DNA of 64,000 nt from JAENVT01 sp963805445 (GCA_963805445.1 CAWDUI010000003.1:186001-250000); one strand, 5' to 3'; positions 53,882 to 63,027 are shown, numbered from the stretch's first letter. The notes: generated by a model from the sequence alone, not told the origin. Translations and numbers: made by a program.

Positions 53882-56326
53882 TCAGCGATGGCGACGCGGG
53901 CCGCGGTTGCGGGCACCGCCGCGGTCGTCGCGACGCGGGCCACGATCGCCGCTGCGATCTGCAGCACCACCGCCGGCTTCGCCACCGGGGCCGAGATCGC
54001 CGAGCTCGCCGGCGAGCTCTGCGTCGAAGGCATCGTCGAAGCTGACGGCAACCGGCCGGTCACCGACAGCGACGGGATCGCCCGAGCCCGACGAAGGGGC
54101 CGACGCCGCCGGAGCGGAGCCACCGTCACCGTTCGGGAACGGGTTCCACGAGGCGCCAGGGGTCAAGCTGACCTTGCCCTTCTCGTCGATCTCCTCGACG
54201 ATCACCTCGATCTCCTGGCCGAGCGTCAGCACGTCTTCGACGTTGTTGATGCGCTTGCCCTTGCCGAGCTTGGAGATGTGCACCAAGCCGTCGCGCCCGG
54301 GAAGGATGTTGACGAACGCACCGAACTTGGTGACGTTGACCACCCGACCCAGATACGTTGCCCCGACGTCGGCCTTCGGCGGATCGACGATGGCGAGGAT
54401 GCGTGCTTTCGCTTCCTCCATCTTCGAGGCCTCGACTGCGCCGATCGTGACGATGCCAACCGAGCCGTCGTCGTCGACTGCGATGTCGGCGCCGGTCTCT
54501 TGCTGGATGGTGTTGATGACCTTGCCCTTCGGCCCGATGACTTCACCGATCTTGTCCATGGGGATGGTGATCGAGATGATCTTCGGAGCGGTGGCGGCAA
54601 CCTCGGCACGGGGCTCGGCGATGCAAGCGTTCATGTTGGCGAGGATGTCGGTACGGGCTTCCTTGGCCTGATCGAGGGCGGCGGCCAAGACGTCGGCAGG
54701 GATGCCTTCGATCTTGGTGTCCAGCTGCAGAGCCGTGATGAACTCGGAAGTCCCGGCGACCTTGAAGTCCATGTCGCCGAACGCGTCCTCGGCACCGAGG
54801 ATGTCGGTGAGGGTCGTGTATTTGCCTTCGGCGTAGACCAGACCCATGGCAATACCGGCGACGGCAGCCTTGATCGGCACACCGGCGTCCATCAGCGCCA
54901 GCGAGCCGGAGCACACCGATGCCATCGACGTCGAGCCGTTGGAGGCCAGCACCTCGGCCACGAGGCGCAGCGTGTAGCTGAACTCCTCCTGGCTCGGCAG
55001 CACGGGCAGCAGCGCACGGGCGGCGAGCGCACCATGACCGATCTCACGACGCTTGGGCGAACCGACACGACCCGTCTCACCGTTGGCCCACGGGGCCATG
55101 TTGTAGTGGAACAGGAAGTACTTGTGGGTCTCCGGGCTGAGGGTGTCCATCAGCTGGTTCATGCGCGGCATGGCCATGGTGACGACGTTCATCACCTGGG
55201 TCTCGCCACGCTGGAACAGGCCGGTGCCGTGAGCCGTGGGGAGCACGGTGACTTCGCTGCTGAGCGGTCGCAGGTCACGAGGACCACGGCCGTCGATGCG
55301 CAGGCCCTCGTCGACGATGCGCTTGCGCACAGCCTTCTTGGTGAGGCTGCGTACAGCTTCTTTCACTTCGCGCTCCCGGCCGGCGAACTCTCCGCCTTCA
55401 CCGCACAGCTTCTCGATGGCTTCGGTGGCAGCGGCGTCGGTGGCAGCGTTGCGGTCGGCCTTGGCGCTGATGGTGATGGCCTTGGCCACACCGTCGCCGG
55501 CGATCGCGGCAACAGCTTCGAAGACGTCCTGGCCGTAGTCGAGCTGCGGGATGTACGTCATCGGCACGATGGGGCCCTTGGTGGCGATGACCGAGGCGAC
55601 GAGCTGACGCTGCAGCGCGATCGACTCCTTGATCCACACCTTGCAGGCCTCGAGGCCACCGGCGAGCACCTTCTCGTCGACCTTCGGGGCGCCCGCTGCG
55701 TAGTACTCCATGCTCTTGGCGGTACCACCGGCTTCGACCATCATGATCGCCACTTCGCCGTTGTCGAGCTCACGCCCGGCGACGACGAGCTCAAATGTGC
55801 TGGCGTCACCCTCTTCGTAGGTGGGGTGAGGGATCCACTCGCCGGTCTGGCTGTGGGCGATGCGCACCGAGCCGATCGGGCCTTCGAACGGGATGCCCGA
55901 GATCATCAGCGACGCCGAGGCGGCGTTGATGCTGAGCACGTCATGCGGGTTGGCCATGTCGGCGCCCATGACGGTGAGCACGACCTGGGTCTCGTTGCGG
56001 AACCCGGCCGGAAAGGCGGGGCGCAGCGGACGGTCGGTCAGGCGACACGTGAGGATGGCATCCTCGGTGGGACGGCCTTCCCGGCGGAAGAACGAACCGG
56101 GCACCTTGCCGGCCGCGTAGGCACGCTCCTCGACGTCGATCGTCAGGGGGAAGAAATCCGTACCCGGACGCACCTCCTTGGCGGCGTTGGCGGTGGCCAG
56201 CACCACGGTGCGGCCGATGCTTGCCAGCACAGCGCCTTGGCTCTGCTGGGCAAGTTTGCCTGTCTCGAAGGACAGGGTCTTGTCAGTACCCGAAACCGGG
56301 GCTGACACTCGAATGGCGTCTGCCAT
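53882..56326 (-). CDS. pnp: Polynucleotide phosphorylase
   Basis: This 814-residue intact PNPase has two RNase PH domains. The first carries GKVPGSFFRREGRPTEDAIL; the second carries PTAHGTGLFQRGETQ and LVAEVLASNGSTSMASVCSG. A KH domain (DKIGEVIGPKGKVINTIQ, about 590) and an S1 domain (GRVVNVTKFGAFVNILPG, about 655) follow. The C-terminal tail is Gly/Arg/Asp-rich. It is a phosphorolytic 3'-5' exonuclease and polymerase in RNA turnover. ATG 56326 follows AAAGGAG. A hairpin in the leader suggests post-transcriptional control. The neighbours rpsO (upstream) and M16 peptidase (downstream) are as in other actinobacteria. Confidence 0.97.
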   Translation of the reverse strand: MADAIRVSAPVSGTDKTLSFETGKLAQQSQGAVLASIGRTVVLATANAAKEVRPGTDFFPLTIDVEERAYAAGKVPGSFFRREGRPTEDAILTCRLTDRPLRPAFPAGFRNETQVVLTVMGADMANPHDVLSINAASASLMISGIPFEGPIGSVRIAHSQTGEWIPHPTYEEGDASTFELVVAGRELDNGEVAIMMVEAGGTAKSMEYYAAGAPKVDEKVLAGGLEACKVWIKESIALQRQLVASVIATKGPIVPMTYIPQLDYGQDVFEAVAAIAGDGVAKAITISAKADRNAATDAAATEAIEKLCGEGGEFAGREREVKEAVRSLTKKAVRKRIVDEGLRIDGRGPRDLRPLSSEVTVLPTAHGTGLFQRGETQVMNVVTMAMPRMNQLMDTLSPETHKYFLFHYNMAPWANGETGRVGSPKRREIGHGALAARALLPVLPSQEEFSYTLRLVAEVLASNGSTSMASVCSGSLALMDAGVPIKAAVAGIAMGLVYAEGKYTTLTDILGAEDAFGDMDFKVAGTSEFITALQLDTKIEGIPADVLAAALDQAKEARTDILANMNACIAEPRAEVAATAPKIISITIPMDKIGEVIGPKGKVINTIQQETGADIAVDDDGSVGIVTIGAVEASKMEEAKARILAIVDPPKADVGATYLGRVVNVTKFGAFVNILPGRDGLVHISKLGKGKRINNVEDVLTLGQEIEVIVEEIDEKGKVSLTPGASWNPFPNGDGGSAPAASAPSSGSGDPVAVGDRPVAVSFDDAFDAELAGELGDLGPGGEAGGGAADRSGDRGPRRDDRGGARNRGPRRHR

Positions 56327-56347
56327 TGCGAGCTCCTTTCAGTTGTC

Positions 56348-56366
56348 GGCACACATCCTGTGTGCC
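56348..56366 (-). promoter_or_regulatory. Hairpin in the pnp leader
   Basis: GGCACAC (56348-56354) and GTGTGCC (56360-56366) form a perfect 7-base stem with a 5-base loop, 21 bases upstream of the pnp ATG and just before its AAAGGAG site. In other bacteria pnp leaders carry processing hairpins used for autoregulation; a similar role here is inferred. Confidence 0.45.
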
Positions 56367-56468
56367 GTTGAAGGAGCAGCGGGGCCGGTTCCCAGTCGGC
56401 AATTCCGCCATTTCGTGCGGAACTCTCGACTGACAACCGACTCGGTGGGCTGCTCGTGTATGTGACAA

Positions 56469-56492
56469 GGGCCGAGCCATGAGGCCCGGCCC
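56469..56492 (-). terminator. Hairpin after rpsO
   Basis: GGGCCG (56469-56474) pairs with CGGCCC (56487-56492), and inner GCC/GGC extends the stem around a short loop. It begins 14 bases after the rpsO stop on the minus strand. The following bases are CTTGTCA rather than a strong T-run, so it may terminate only part of rpsO transcription before pnp. Confidence 0.45.
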
Positions 56493-56506
56493 AAGATTGC
56501 TTTCTG

Positions 56507-56761
56507 CTAGCGACGCAAACCGTTCTTCTGAACGATCTGGCGGTAGCGCTCGATATCGATGTTCCGAGCGTAGTCGAGCATTCGACGACGTCGGCCGACC
56601 AGCATCAACAGACCACGACGACTGTGGTGGTCTTTCTTGTGACTCTTCAAATGTTCGGTGAGCTGGTTGATCCGGGAGGTGAGCAGTGCTATCTGCACTT
56701 CCGGTGAACCGGTGTCGCTGTCGTGCACCTTGTGCGCGTTGATCGTGTCCTGTTTGGACAT
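56507..56761 (-). CDS. rpsO: 30S ribosomal protein S15
   Basis: The 84-residue S15 is shorter than the 89 residues common elsewhere. It has the family signature TGSPEVQIALLTSRINQLTEHL, then HKKDHHSRRGLLMLVGRRRR and a basic C-terminus. It binds 16S rRNA early in small-subunit assembly. ATG 56761 follows AAGGAAGG at a normal distance. It precedes pnp, the widespread rpsO-pnp pair, and diverges from the riboflavin synthase gene. Confidence 0.97.
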   Translation of the reverse strand: MSKQDTINAHKVHDSDTGSPEVQIALLTSRINQLTEHLKSHKKDHHSRRGLLMLVGRRRRMLDYARNIDIERYRQIVQKNGLRR

Positions 56762-56898
56762 GTCGATGCCTTCCTTGGGTTGGAGGTCGCGGTCCGATTC
56801 GAAGAATTGGCACGCATCACGCCGGAGGGTGAGCCCCGACGGACCCGCCCATGATAGCGCCAGAGCGTTGAAATGCCCCGCATGCCTACACTCGGGCA

Positions 56899-57504
56899 AT
56901 GTTCACCGGGATCGTCGAGGAAATGGGCACGGTGAGGAGTTGCGACACGGTACCCACCGATTGGGGCGCCGGCACACGCCTGCGCATCGGCGCCCGCAAG
57001 GTGCTGGACGGTTCGTACCTCGGGGCGTCGATTGCCGTCAACGGGTGTTGCTTGACCCTGGTCGAACGGGGCAACGACGCCGATGGCGACTGGTGGTCGA
57101 CCGATCTCAGCGTCGAGACGATGCAACGCACGGCCCTGTCGGGCCTGCGCCCGGGCGACCGGGTCAACCTCGAGCGCCCGTTGGCCCTCGGCGAGCGGTT
57201 GGGAGGTCATCTCGTGCTCGGCCACGTGGATTGCACCGGAGAGATCGTCGCCCCGGCACCCGATCTGGTCGTGCGCTTGCCACTCGAACAGATGCGCTAC
57301 CTGGTCGAGAAGGGATCGATCAGCGTCGACGGCGTCAGCCTCACGGTGTTCGACCTGACCGCCGACACGTTCCGGGTCGCTTTGATCCCGCACACCGCCG
57401 CGGTGACCACGCTGGGGATCGTCGGGCCGGGCGCCGTGGTCAACATCGAACTCGACATCCTCGCCAAGCACGTCGAGCGGCTGTTGGAACCATATACACC
57501 ATGA
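56899..57504 (+). CDS. ribE: Riboflavin synthase, alpha subunit
   Basis: The 201-residue protein has two lumazine-binding repeats. The first starts MFTGIVEEMGTVRS and contains GASIAVNGCCLTLV. The second contains GHLVLGHVDCTGEI and SISVDGVSLTVFDL. It dismutates two molecules of 6,7-dimethyl-8-ribityllumazine to riboflavin. The other rib genes are not here. Instead its last codons overlap (ATGA) the ATPase gene of an ABC importer, an unusual partner. No FMN riboswitch is seen upstream. Confidence 0.95.
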   Translation: MFTGIVEEMGTVRSCDTVPTDWGAGTRLRIGARKVLDGSYLGASIAVNGCCLTLVERGNDADGDWWSTDLSVETMQRTALSGLRPGDRVNLERPLALGERLGGHLVLGHVDCTGEIVAPAPDLVVRLPLEQMRYLVEKGSISVDGVSLTVFDLTADTFRVALIPHTAAVTTLGIVGPGAVVNIELDILAKHVERLLEPYTP

Positions 57505-58262
57505 CGAGTGCCGTCTCGTTGAGCGGCTTGCGCAAGTCGTTCGGAAGCCTCGAAACCATTGCGGGGATCGATCTGGAAATCGACCACGGTTCGTTCGTCA
57601 GCGTGATCGGGCCCTCCGGATGTGGGAAGTCGACCTTGCTGCGAGTGGTCGCCGGTCTCGAGCCGGCGACCGCCGGGCAGGTATTCGTCAACGGCGAGCC
57701 GGCGGTGGAGGCGCGACGCCACAAGCGAGTCGCGATGGTTCCCCAGCACCCTGGCCTCCTGCCCTGGAGAACGGTGCGTTCGAATGCGCGGCTGCTGCTC
57801 GACGTCAACCGCCGGGCCAATGGCGAAACGACCACCGATCCGATTGACCTGCTCGAGCGAGTTGGGCTCGGATCGTTCCTCGATGCTCGCCCGCACCAGC
57901 TCAGCGGCGGGATGCAACAGCGCGTCGCCCTTGTTCGGGCGCTGGTGCTCGGTGCACCACTGCTGGCGATGGACGAGCCGCTCGCCGCGCTCGACGAGAT
58001 CACCCGGTCGGAGATGCGCGGGCTGTTGAACCAACTGGTCGAAGGCAGAGGCGTGACCACGTTGTTCGTCACCCACTCGATCGGCGAGGCAGTGGCGCTC
58101 AGCGACCGTGTGCTGGTCACCTCACCACGTCCGGCGCGGATCATCGCCGACATCCACATCGACCTTCCCCGACCGCGAGTCGACGACGTCGATGACCAAC
58201 CGCGGTTCTTCGAGCTGTGTTCGCAGGTTCGCCACGCCCTGCTCGAGGGCGCGCAGGCATGA
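57501..58262 (+). CDS. ABC transporter ATP-binding protein, nitrate/sulfonate/pyrimidine-precursor type
   Basis: This 253-residue protein of SsuB/TauB/ThiZ type has Walker A VIGPSGCGKSTLLRVVAGLE, the Q-loop MVPQHPGLLPWRTV, the signature HQLSGGMQQRVALVRALV and Walker B LLAMDEPLAALDE. Its ATG overlaps the ribE stop by 4 bases and its stop overlaps the permease ATG, so ribE and both transporter genes are translated as a unit. The binding protein at 59951 is the probable partner. Confidence 0.9.
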   Translation: MTSAVSLSGLRKSFGSLETIAGIDLEIDHGSFVSVIGPSGCGKSTLLRVVAGLEPATAGQVFVNGEPAVEARRHKRVAMVPQHPGLLPWRTVRSNARLLLDVNRRANGETTTDPIDLLERVGLGSFLDARPHQLSGGMQQRVALVRALVLGAPLLAMDEPLAALDEITRSEMRGLLNQLVEGRGVTTLFVTHSIGEAVALSDRVLVTSPRPARIIADIHIDLPRPRVDDVDDQPRFFELCSQVRHALLEGAQA

Positions 58263-59020
58263 GGCGCATCCGCTACCTCGCCCCGGTCTTCGGACTGGTG
58301 GTGTTCTTCGGAGCCTGGGAGTCGCTGGTGCGCGCCTTCGACATCCGTCCCTTCGTCCTGGCCAAGCCGAGCGACATCTTGCGCTACCTCGGCAGGTTCC
58401 CCGCCGACTACTTCCATGCCTCGTTGCTCACGATGAAGCACGCCACGCTGGGCTTCGCACTCGCGATGCTGGTGGCCCTTGTCGTCGGGGCGGCAATGGC
58501 CGCGTCGACCTTCATCGAACAGGCCACACAGCCGGTGCTGACCCTGATCGCCGTCACTCCGTTCGCCGCGTACATCGCCTCGGTGAAGATCGGGCTCGGG
58601 CTGTTCTCCGACAAGCCCGTGGTCTTCATCGTGGCCCTGGTCGCCCTCCCCGCCTTTGCCTTCGCCGCGGCGGACGGCATGCGCAGCGCCGACCCATCGA
58701 GCCGGGAGCTCCTCGCATCGGTCGACGCCTCGCGATGGGAGGTGCTCTGGCATCTCCGCCTGCCGTCCGCGCTGCCCTCGTTGTTCACCGCCGCCAAGTA
58801 CAACACGGGCCTGGCCCTGGTGGTCGCCTATCTGGCCGAGGGCTCGGCCGGCGGCCTCGGCAAGATCGGCGCCAGTGCGGTCGCCCGCACCGACGGCGAC
58901 CGGCTGTGGGCCGCGATCCTGTCGATGGCGGTTCTCGGAACGATCAGCCTGGTGCTGCTGAACCTGCTGCAGCGCGCCGTGATGGGGTGGCATGCATCAC
59001 AGCGGTCGCAGGCCGGCTGA
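58259..59020 (+). CDS. ABC transporter permease, SsuC/ThiX-like
   Basis: The 253-residue inner-membrane permease has six or so helices. The coupling (EAA) loop reads ELLASVDASRWEVLWHLRLP. TLIAVTPFAAYIASVKIGLG is a conserved stretch of the nitrate/sulfonate/taurine and thiamine-precursor permeases. ATG 58259 overlaps the ATPase stop. It works with the ATPase before it and probably with the NMT1/THI5-like binding protein at 59951. Confidence 0.9.
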   Translation: MRRIRYLAPVFGLVVFFGAWESLVRAFDIRPFVLAKPSDILRYLGRFPADYFHASLLTMKHATLGFALAMLVALVVGAAMAASTFIEQATQPVLTLIAVTPFAAYIASVKIGLGLFSDKPVVFIVALVALPAFAFAAADGMRSADPSSRELLASVDASRWEVLWHLRLPSALPSLFTAAKYNTGLALVVAYLAEGSAGGLGKIGASAVARTDGDRLWAAILSMAVLGTISLVLLNLLQRAVMGWHASQRSQAG

Positions 59021-59038
59021 GCCAGTACGGTGCACGCG

Positions 59039-59827
59039 ATGGCCGACCTCGACGACCTCCGCTCGCGAATCGATCAACTCGACGGGGCCTTGATCGCGAT
59101 CATCGCCGAGCGGCTCGCGGTGTGCCGCCAGGTCGCCGATGTGAAGGCGGGCTCGAACACACCGGTCATCCAGCCGGCGCGAGTGCGCGACGTCGTCGTG
59201 ACCCGGCGACAGGAAGCGATCGAAGCCGGCATCGACCCCGACTTCGCCGAGCAGCTGTTCAGGGTGTTGCTCACCGAGACGCACCGCATCGAAGTTGCCG
59301 GCCACCGCCCCGATGCTGCGCCCGAGAAGCCGGCAACCACGGGCGAATCGTTCAGCGGCCTCGACACCGTCGCCACGCGAATCGACCACATCGTCATCGC
59401 CGTCGACGACTTCGATCTGGCGACCTCCACGCTGCAAAGCCGGTTCGGCTTCCGCGAGGTGCCCATGGCCGGTGTCGTCCGGCCGGGAATCTGCACCTTG
59501 GCCGCAGGCGGGGTCACGCTGGTGCTGGTCGGTCCGCAGGCATCGCCCAGCGTGGCCGCCTACCTGGAACGCCACGGCCAGGGCGTGCAACACGTCGCCA
59601 TCGAGGTGTTGAACGCGGCGTTCGCCCGCGTCTCGCTGGCGGACTCCGGTGCACCGCTGCTCACCGAGGTGTTGGTCGACGCCGACGGCCACGAGCAGTT
59701 CTTCGCCGTGACCGAGCCGGCGGCCGGCATCCAGCTGGGCTTCATCTCCCGCACCGGGCACCGGGTCGGGGTCGGGGCCGACAACGTTCTGGCCCTGTTC
59801 GACGCGATCCGCACATCGTCGCCATGA
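59039..59827 (+). CDS. Chorismate mutase-VOC domain fusion
   Basis: The 262-residue protein has two parts. Residues about 1-85 form a type II (AroQ) chorismate mutase: LDDLRSRIDQLDGALIAIIA, ERLAVCRQVADVK, RQEAIEAGIDPDFAEQLFRV. Residues about 110-262 form a VOC domain resembling 4-hydroxyphenylpyruvate dioxygenase/4-hydroxymandelate synthase: IDHIVIAVDDFDLATSTLQ, then GQGVQHVAIEV. The position of the third iron ligand (Glu in HPPD) reads QLGFIS, so a Glu is not evident. Whether it is an oxygenase or a regulatory domain is open. ATG 59039 is used; GTG 59030 is an alternative. It sits between the permease and binding-protein genes. Confidence 0.8.
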   Translation: MADLDDLRSRIDQLDGALIAIIAERLAVCRQVADVKAGSNTPVIQPARVRDVVVTRRQEAIEAGIDPDFAEQLFRVLLTETHRIEVAGHRPDAAPEKPATTGESFSGLDTVATRIDHIVIAVDDFDLATSTLQSRFGFREVPMAGVVRPGICTLAAGGVTLVLVGPQASPSVAAYLERHGQGVQHVAIEVLNAAFARVSLADSGAPLLTEVLVDADGHEQFFAVTEPAAGIQLGFISRTGHRVGVGADNVLALFDAIRTSSP

Positions 59828-59950
59828 ACCGCCTCGCGATAAGCTCACCGAACGCATGACCGTAGGGGCGCTCCGCGAGTTTCTCGCAACGCGACAGTTG
59901 CCCGTTGTGCACTGGCAACAACCCGATCCCTCATTGCAAAGGACACGCAC

Positions 59951-61162
59951 ATGTCGTTTCGACGCGCTGCACTCTTCTCGCTAGTCCCACTCAGCGTGCT
60001 CGCTGCGTGTGGCAGCGACTCGAAGGGCCCGACGACGAGCGCCGCCCCCGGCAGCAGCAGCGCCGCCGTCGCCGACACCACCGTGCCCGCTGCCCCCGAC
60101 ACCACCGCTGCGCCGCCCGACACCGTGCCGGCGATCTCGCTGGTCGCCGCCGATGCTCCCTTCCCACCCGACCGATGCGAGGCCAACAAGAAGGCCGGCA
60201 CCATCAACTACCTCTCGAGTTTCGACTTTGCCGCGTCGGCATCGATCGTCGACGTGATCGTCGCCAAGCAGAAGGGGTATTTCGACGACATGTGCCTCGA
60301 CGTCAACGTGAAGGCCAGCTTCTCGACCGACAACTACCCGTTGATCGCCGCCAACGAAGCTCAGTTCTCGTCGGGTGGCTCGTTCAGTGAGGTCGTCGAC
60401 TACGCCGGCCGCAACGACGCCGGATTCGTCGCCCTTGCGGTCGAGGGCCGCACGGGGATCGATGCATTGATCGTCAAAGACGGGCAGAGCACCGAGCTGT
60501 CCGACCTCAAGGGCAAGACCATCGGTGTGAAGGGCGCGATCACGCCGTCGGTCGCGGCGATGCTGAAGAAAGCCGGGCTCACCGAGGGCAAGGACTACCA
60601 GACAGCGCTGCTCGACGGCTTCGACCCGAAGGTTCACATTGCCATCCCGGAGATCGTCGGCTTCCCCGGCTTCAAGAGCAACGAACCACTGCAACTCGCC
60701 GCCGCAGGCATCCCATTCAAGCTCTACGACCCGGCCGACTACGGCATCCCGGGCAGCTTCGGCGTGATCTACACCAACTCGACGTTCCTCAGTGACTACC
60801 CCACGGCGTCGGAGGACTTCATGCGCGCCACGATGAAGGGTCTTGCGGATGCGCTGGCAGATCCTACGGGCGCCGCCAACATCGCCGTCGACATGATCAA
60901 CGCCAATGGCAACGCCCTGTTCTTGTCGCCCGAGGGCGAGATCGCCCGTTGGGGCGTGGAGTCCAAGTTGATCAGCGACTCGACCGCCAGCGATCTGCCG
61001 ATCGGCGTGCCCGACACCAAGCTCCTCGAGCAGGAGGTCAACGCGTATGCCGACATCGGCCTATTCGACGGCCAGGTGCCCGACATCACGACGCTGATCA
61101 ACACGACCCTGGTCGCCGGCGTCTACGACGCCGATGGCAAGGTCATCTGGCCGTCGAAGTAA
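59951..61162 (+). CDS. ABC transporter substrate-binding lipoprotein, NMT1/THI5-like
   Basis: The 403-residue lipoprotein has a signal peptide ending in lipobox LAAC (Cys at 20) and a long Ser/Thr/Pro/Ala linker. The binding domain starts INYLSSFDFAASASIVDVIV, then AKQKGYFDDMCLDVNVK, characteristic of NMT1/THI5/SsuA-type proteins. These bind pyrimidine thiamine precursors, sulfonates, nitrate or, in RibY, riboflavin. Linkage to ribE and ribF makes a flavin-related ligand worth considering, but nothing in the sequence proves it. It converges on ribF with 12 bases between the stops. Confidence 0.88.
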   Translation: MSFRRAALFSLVPLSVLAACGSDSKGPTTSAAPGSSSAAVADTTVPAAPDTTAAPPDTVPAISLVAADAPFPPDRCEANKKAGTINYLSSFDFAASASIVDVIVAKQKGYFDDMCLDVNVKASFSTDNYPLIAANEAQFSSGGSFSEVVDYAGRNDAGFVALAVEGRTGIDALIVKDGQSTELSDLKGKTIGVKGAITPSVAAMLKKAGLTEGKDYQTALLDGFDPKVHIAIPEIVGFPGFKSNEPLQLAAAGIPFKLYDPADYGIPGSFGVIYTNSTFLSDYPTASEDFMRATMKGLADALADPTGAANIAVDMINANGNALFLSPEGEIARWGVESKLISDSTASDLPIGVPDTKLLEQEVNAYADIGLFDGQVPDITTLINTTLVAGVYDADGKVIWPSK

Positions 61163-61174
61163 GCACCAGCGTGC

Positions 61175-62119
61175 TCAGGAACGGAGCGCGACCCGGGCGT
61201 GTTCGACGTCCTGCTTCAGCTGGGTGATCAGCGCATCGATGCCGTTGAACTTGCGCTCACTGCGCAAGAAGTTGGTGAAGCGCACCTCGGCTCGCTCACC
61301 GTAGATGTCACCCTCGAAGTCGAGCAGGTGGGCTTCGAGCAGCGAGTGATCGGCATGTTCGTAGAACGTCGGCCGTCGGCCGAGGTTCAGCGCGCACGGA
61401 TGGACTTCGCCGTTCGGCCGTTCGTACCACCCGGCATAGACGCCGTCGGCGGGCACGCAGACCGCGTTGGGCACTTCGACATTGGCCGTCGGGAACCCCA
61501 GCAGGCGACCACGCTGGTCTCCGATGACGACGACTCCCCGGGCCTCGAATGGCCTGCCGAGGAGGTCCGCGGCGAGCTCGACCTGTCCACCCGCGAGCGC
61601 ACGGCGGATCGCCGTCGAGCTGATCGATTCATCGACGCCGTCGGTGCGCTGCACGAGCTCCAGCGGTTGCACCTCGAAGTTGCCCTCGACGCCGAGCCTG
61701 CGCAGCAACTCGACGTTGCCCTCGCGGCCTCGGCCGAAATGAAAATCCTCACCGACGACCACGATCGACGTATCAAGGCAATCGATCATCACCCGTCGAA
61801 CGAAGTGGGCAGGTTCCTCGCGCGACTGCGCCTCGTCGAAGTGGACGACGATGGTGGCATCGACACCGGTTGCCGCAAGCAGCTCGAGCTTCTGGTCGAG
61901 ATCGGTCAACAGCTTCGGTGCTGACTCGGGCCGCACCACCGATGCCGGATGCCGGTCGAACGTCATCACCGCCGAACGGGCGCCGGAGGCCGCGGCAAGC
62001 CGCCGAACCGTCTCGATGATGGCCAAGTGACCGCGATGCACGCCGTCGTAGGCACCAATGGTCAACACCGTGCGCTCGCCCTGCCACGGAGGCGTGTCGA
62101 GGTTGGTGACGAGCTCCAC
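61175..62119 (-). CDS. ribF: Bifunctional riboflavin kinase/FMN adenylyltransferase
   Basis: This 314-residue RibF has the N-terminal FAD synthetase nucleotidyl-transfer domain (LTIGAYDGVHRGHLAIIETV, VVVGEDFHFGRGREGN, SSTAIRRAL). The C-terminal riboflavin kinase domain carries LLGFPTANVEVP, DGVYAGWY and NLGRRPTF. It converts riboflavin to FMN and FAD. It lies 43 bases downstream of truB on the minus strand, the standard rbfA-truB-ribF order. Confidence 0.96.
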   Translation of the reverse strand: MELVTNLDTPPWQGERTVLTIGAYDGVHRGHLAIIETVRRLAAASGARSAVMTFDRHPASVVRPESAPKLLTDLDQKLELLAATGVDATIVVHFDEAQSREEPAHFVRRVMIDCLDTSIVVVGEDFHFGRGREGNVELLRRLGVEGNFEVQPLELVQRTDGVDESISSTAIRRALAGGQVELAADLLGRPFEARGVVVIGDQRGRLLGFPTANVEVPNAVCVPADGVYAGWYERPNGEVHPCALNLGRRPTFYEHADHSLLEAHLLDFEGDIYGERAEVRFTNFLRSERKFNGIDALITQLKQDVEHARVALRS

Positions 62120-62162
62120 GGCTTGGGACGCTATCCCCGCACGCCACAGGCCGAGAAGTCGT

Positions 62163-63027
62163 TCACGCGATCACGACCGAGGGCTTGGCCGAGTCACCGT
62201 GCAACTCGTACACCGCGAGCAGGGAACCACCCTCGTCGGCCACCGCCCACGGTCCGTCGCCCTCGAACCGGTCGAGCACGCGACCGTGACGGACCATGTC
62301 GGCCACCGCTGCGTCGACGGTGACGCGGGGGTAGTCGCGCAAGGCGTCGATCGGCGCGATGAGCTCGCACTCGTTCGGTGGTCGGGCCTCGAGCTCGCTG
62401 AAGCTGCCGACGGCCGTGCGGCGCAGGTCACGGAGGTGGGCGCCGCCGCCGAGCAGCCGACCGAGGTCGTCGGCCAGGGTGCGGACGTAGGTGCCCGCCG
62501 AGCAGCGAACCTCGATCCGCAGCACCGATGGATCGTCGGTGTCGGAGACGGCGAAGGAATAGACGGTCACCGGCCGAGGCTGCCGCTCGACCTCGATTCC
62601 CTCGCGGGCCAGTTCATGCAGCCGCCTGCCGTCGACGTGCACCGCACTGACCATCGGCGGGATCTGCATGATCGGCCCGGTGAGGTGCTCTGCCGCCACC
62701 GCTCGGGCCATGTCGCCGGTGACGGCAGACATGTCGAACGTGCCGGTCACCTCGCCACTGGCATCGAGCGTCGACGTCGACGTCCCCAACACGACGTCCG
62801 CCGTGTAGGTCTTGCCGAGCGCGGTCAGGAATCGCAGCAGCCGGCGTGGCCTTGCCGACACCGACCAACAAGACGCCGGTGGCGTCGGGGTCGAGGGTGC
62901 CGGCATGACCGACCTGGCGTTCGTCGAACCGCTTCCGCAGCATTCCGACGACATCGTGACTGGTGACTCCTGCGGGTTTGTCGACCACGGCCAACCCATG
63001 GGTGGTCGGCGGCTTACGTCGCGCCAT
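62163..63027 (-). CDS. truB: tRNA pseudouridine(55) synthase (one frameshift)
   Basis: The reconstructed TruB has about 288 residues: GLAVVDKPAGVTSHDVVGML at the N-terminus, then the catalytic aspartate in GHAGTLDPDATGVLLV. After a frame change near 62840 it continues LRFLTALGKTYTADVVLGTS, and further on SAGTYVRTLADDLGRLLGGG with the tRNA-binding C-terminal part. It makes pseudouridine 55 in the T loop. ATG 63027 overlaps the rbfA end by 14 bases, so the two are coupled. Confidence 0.92.

Noticed and set aside
56762..56898. FMN riboswitch in front of riboflavin synthase
   Set aside because: None of the conserved FMN-aptamer blocks is present in the 137 bases upstream.
59828..59950. TPP riboswitch in front of the NMT1/THI5-like binding protein
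   Set aside because: No CTGAGA or ACCTGA thi-box core is present.
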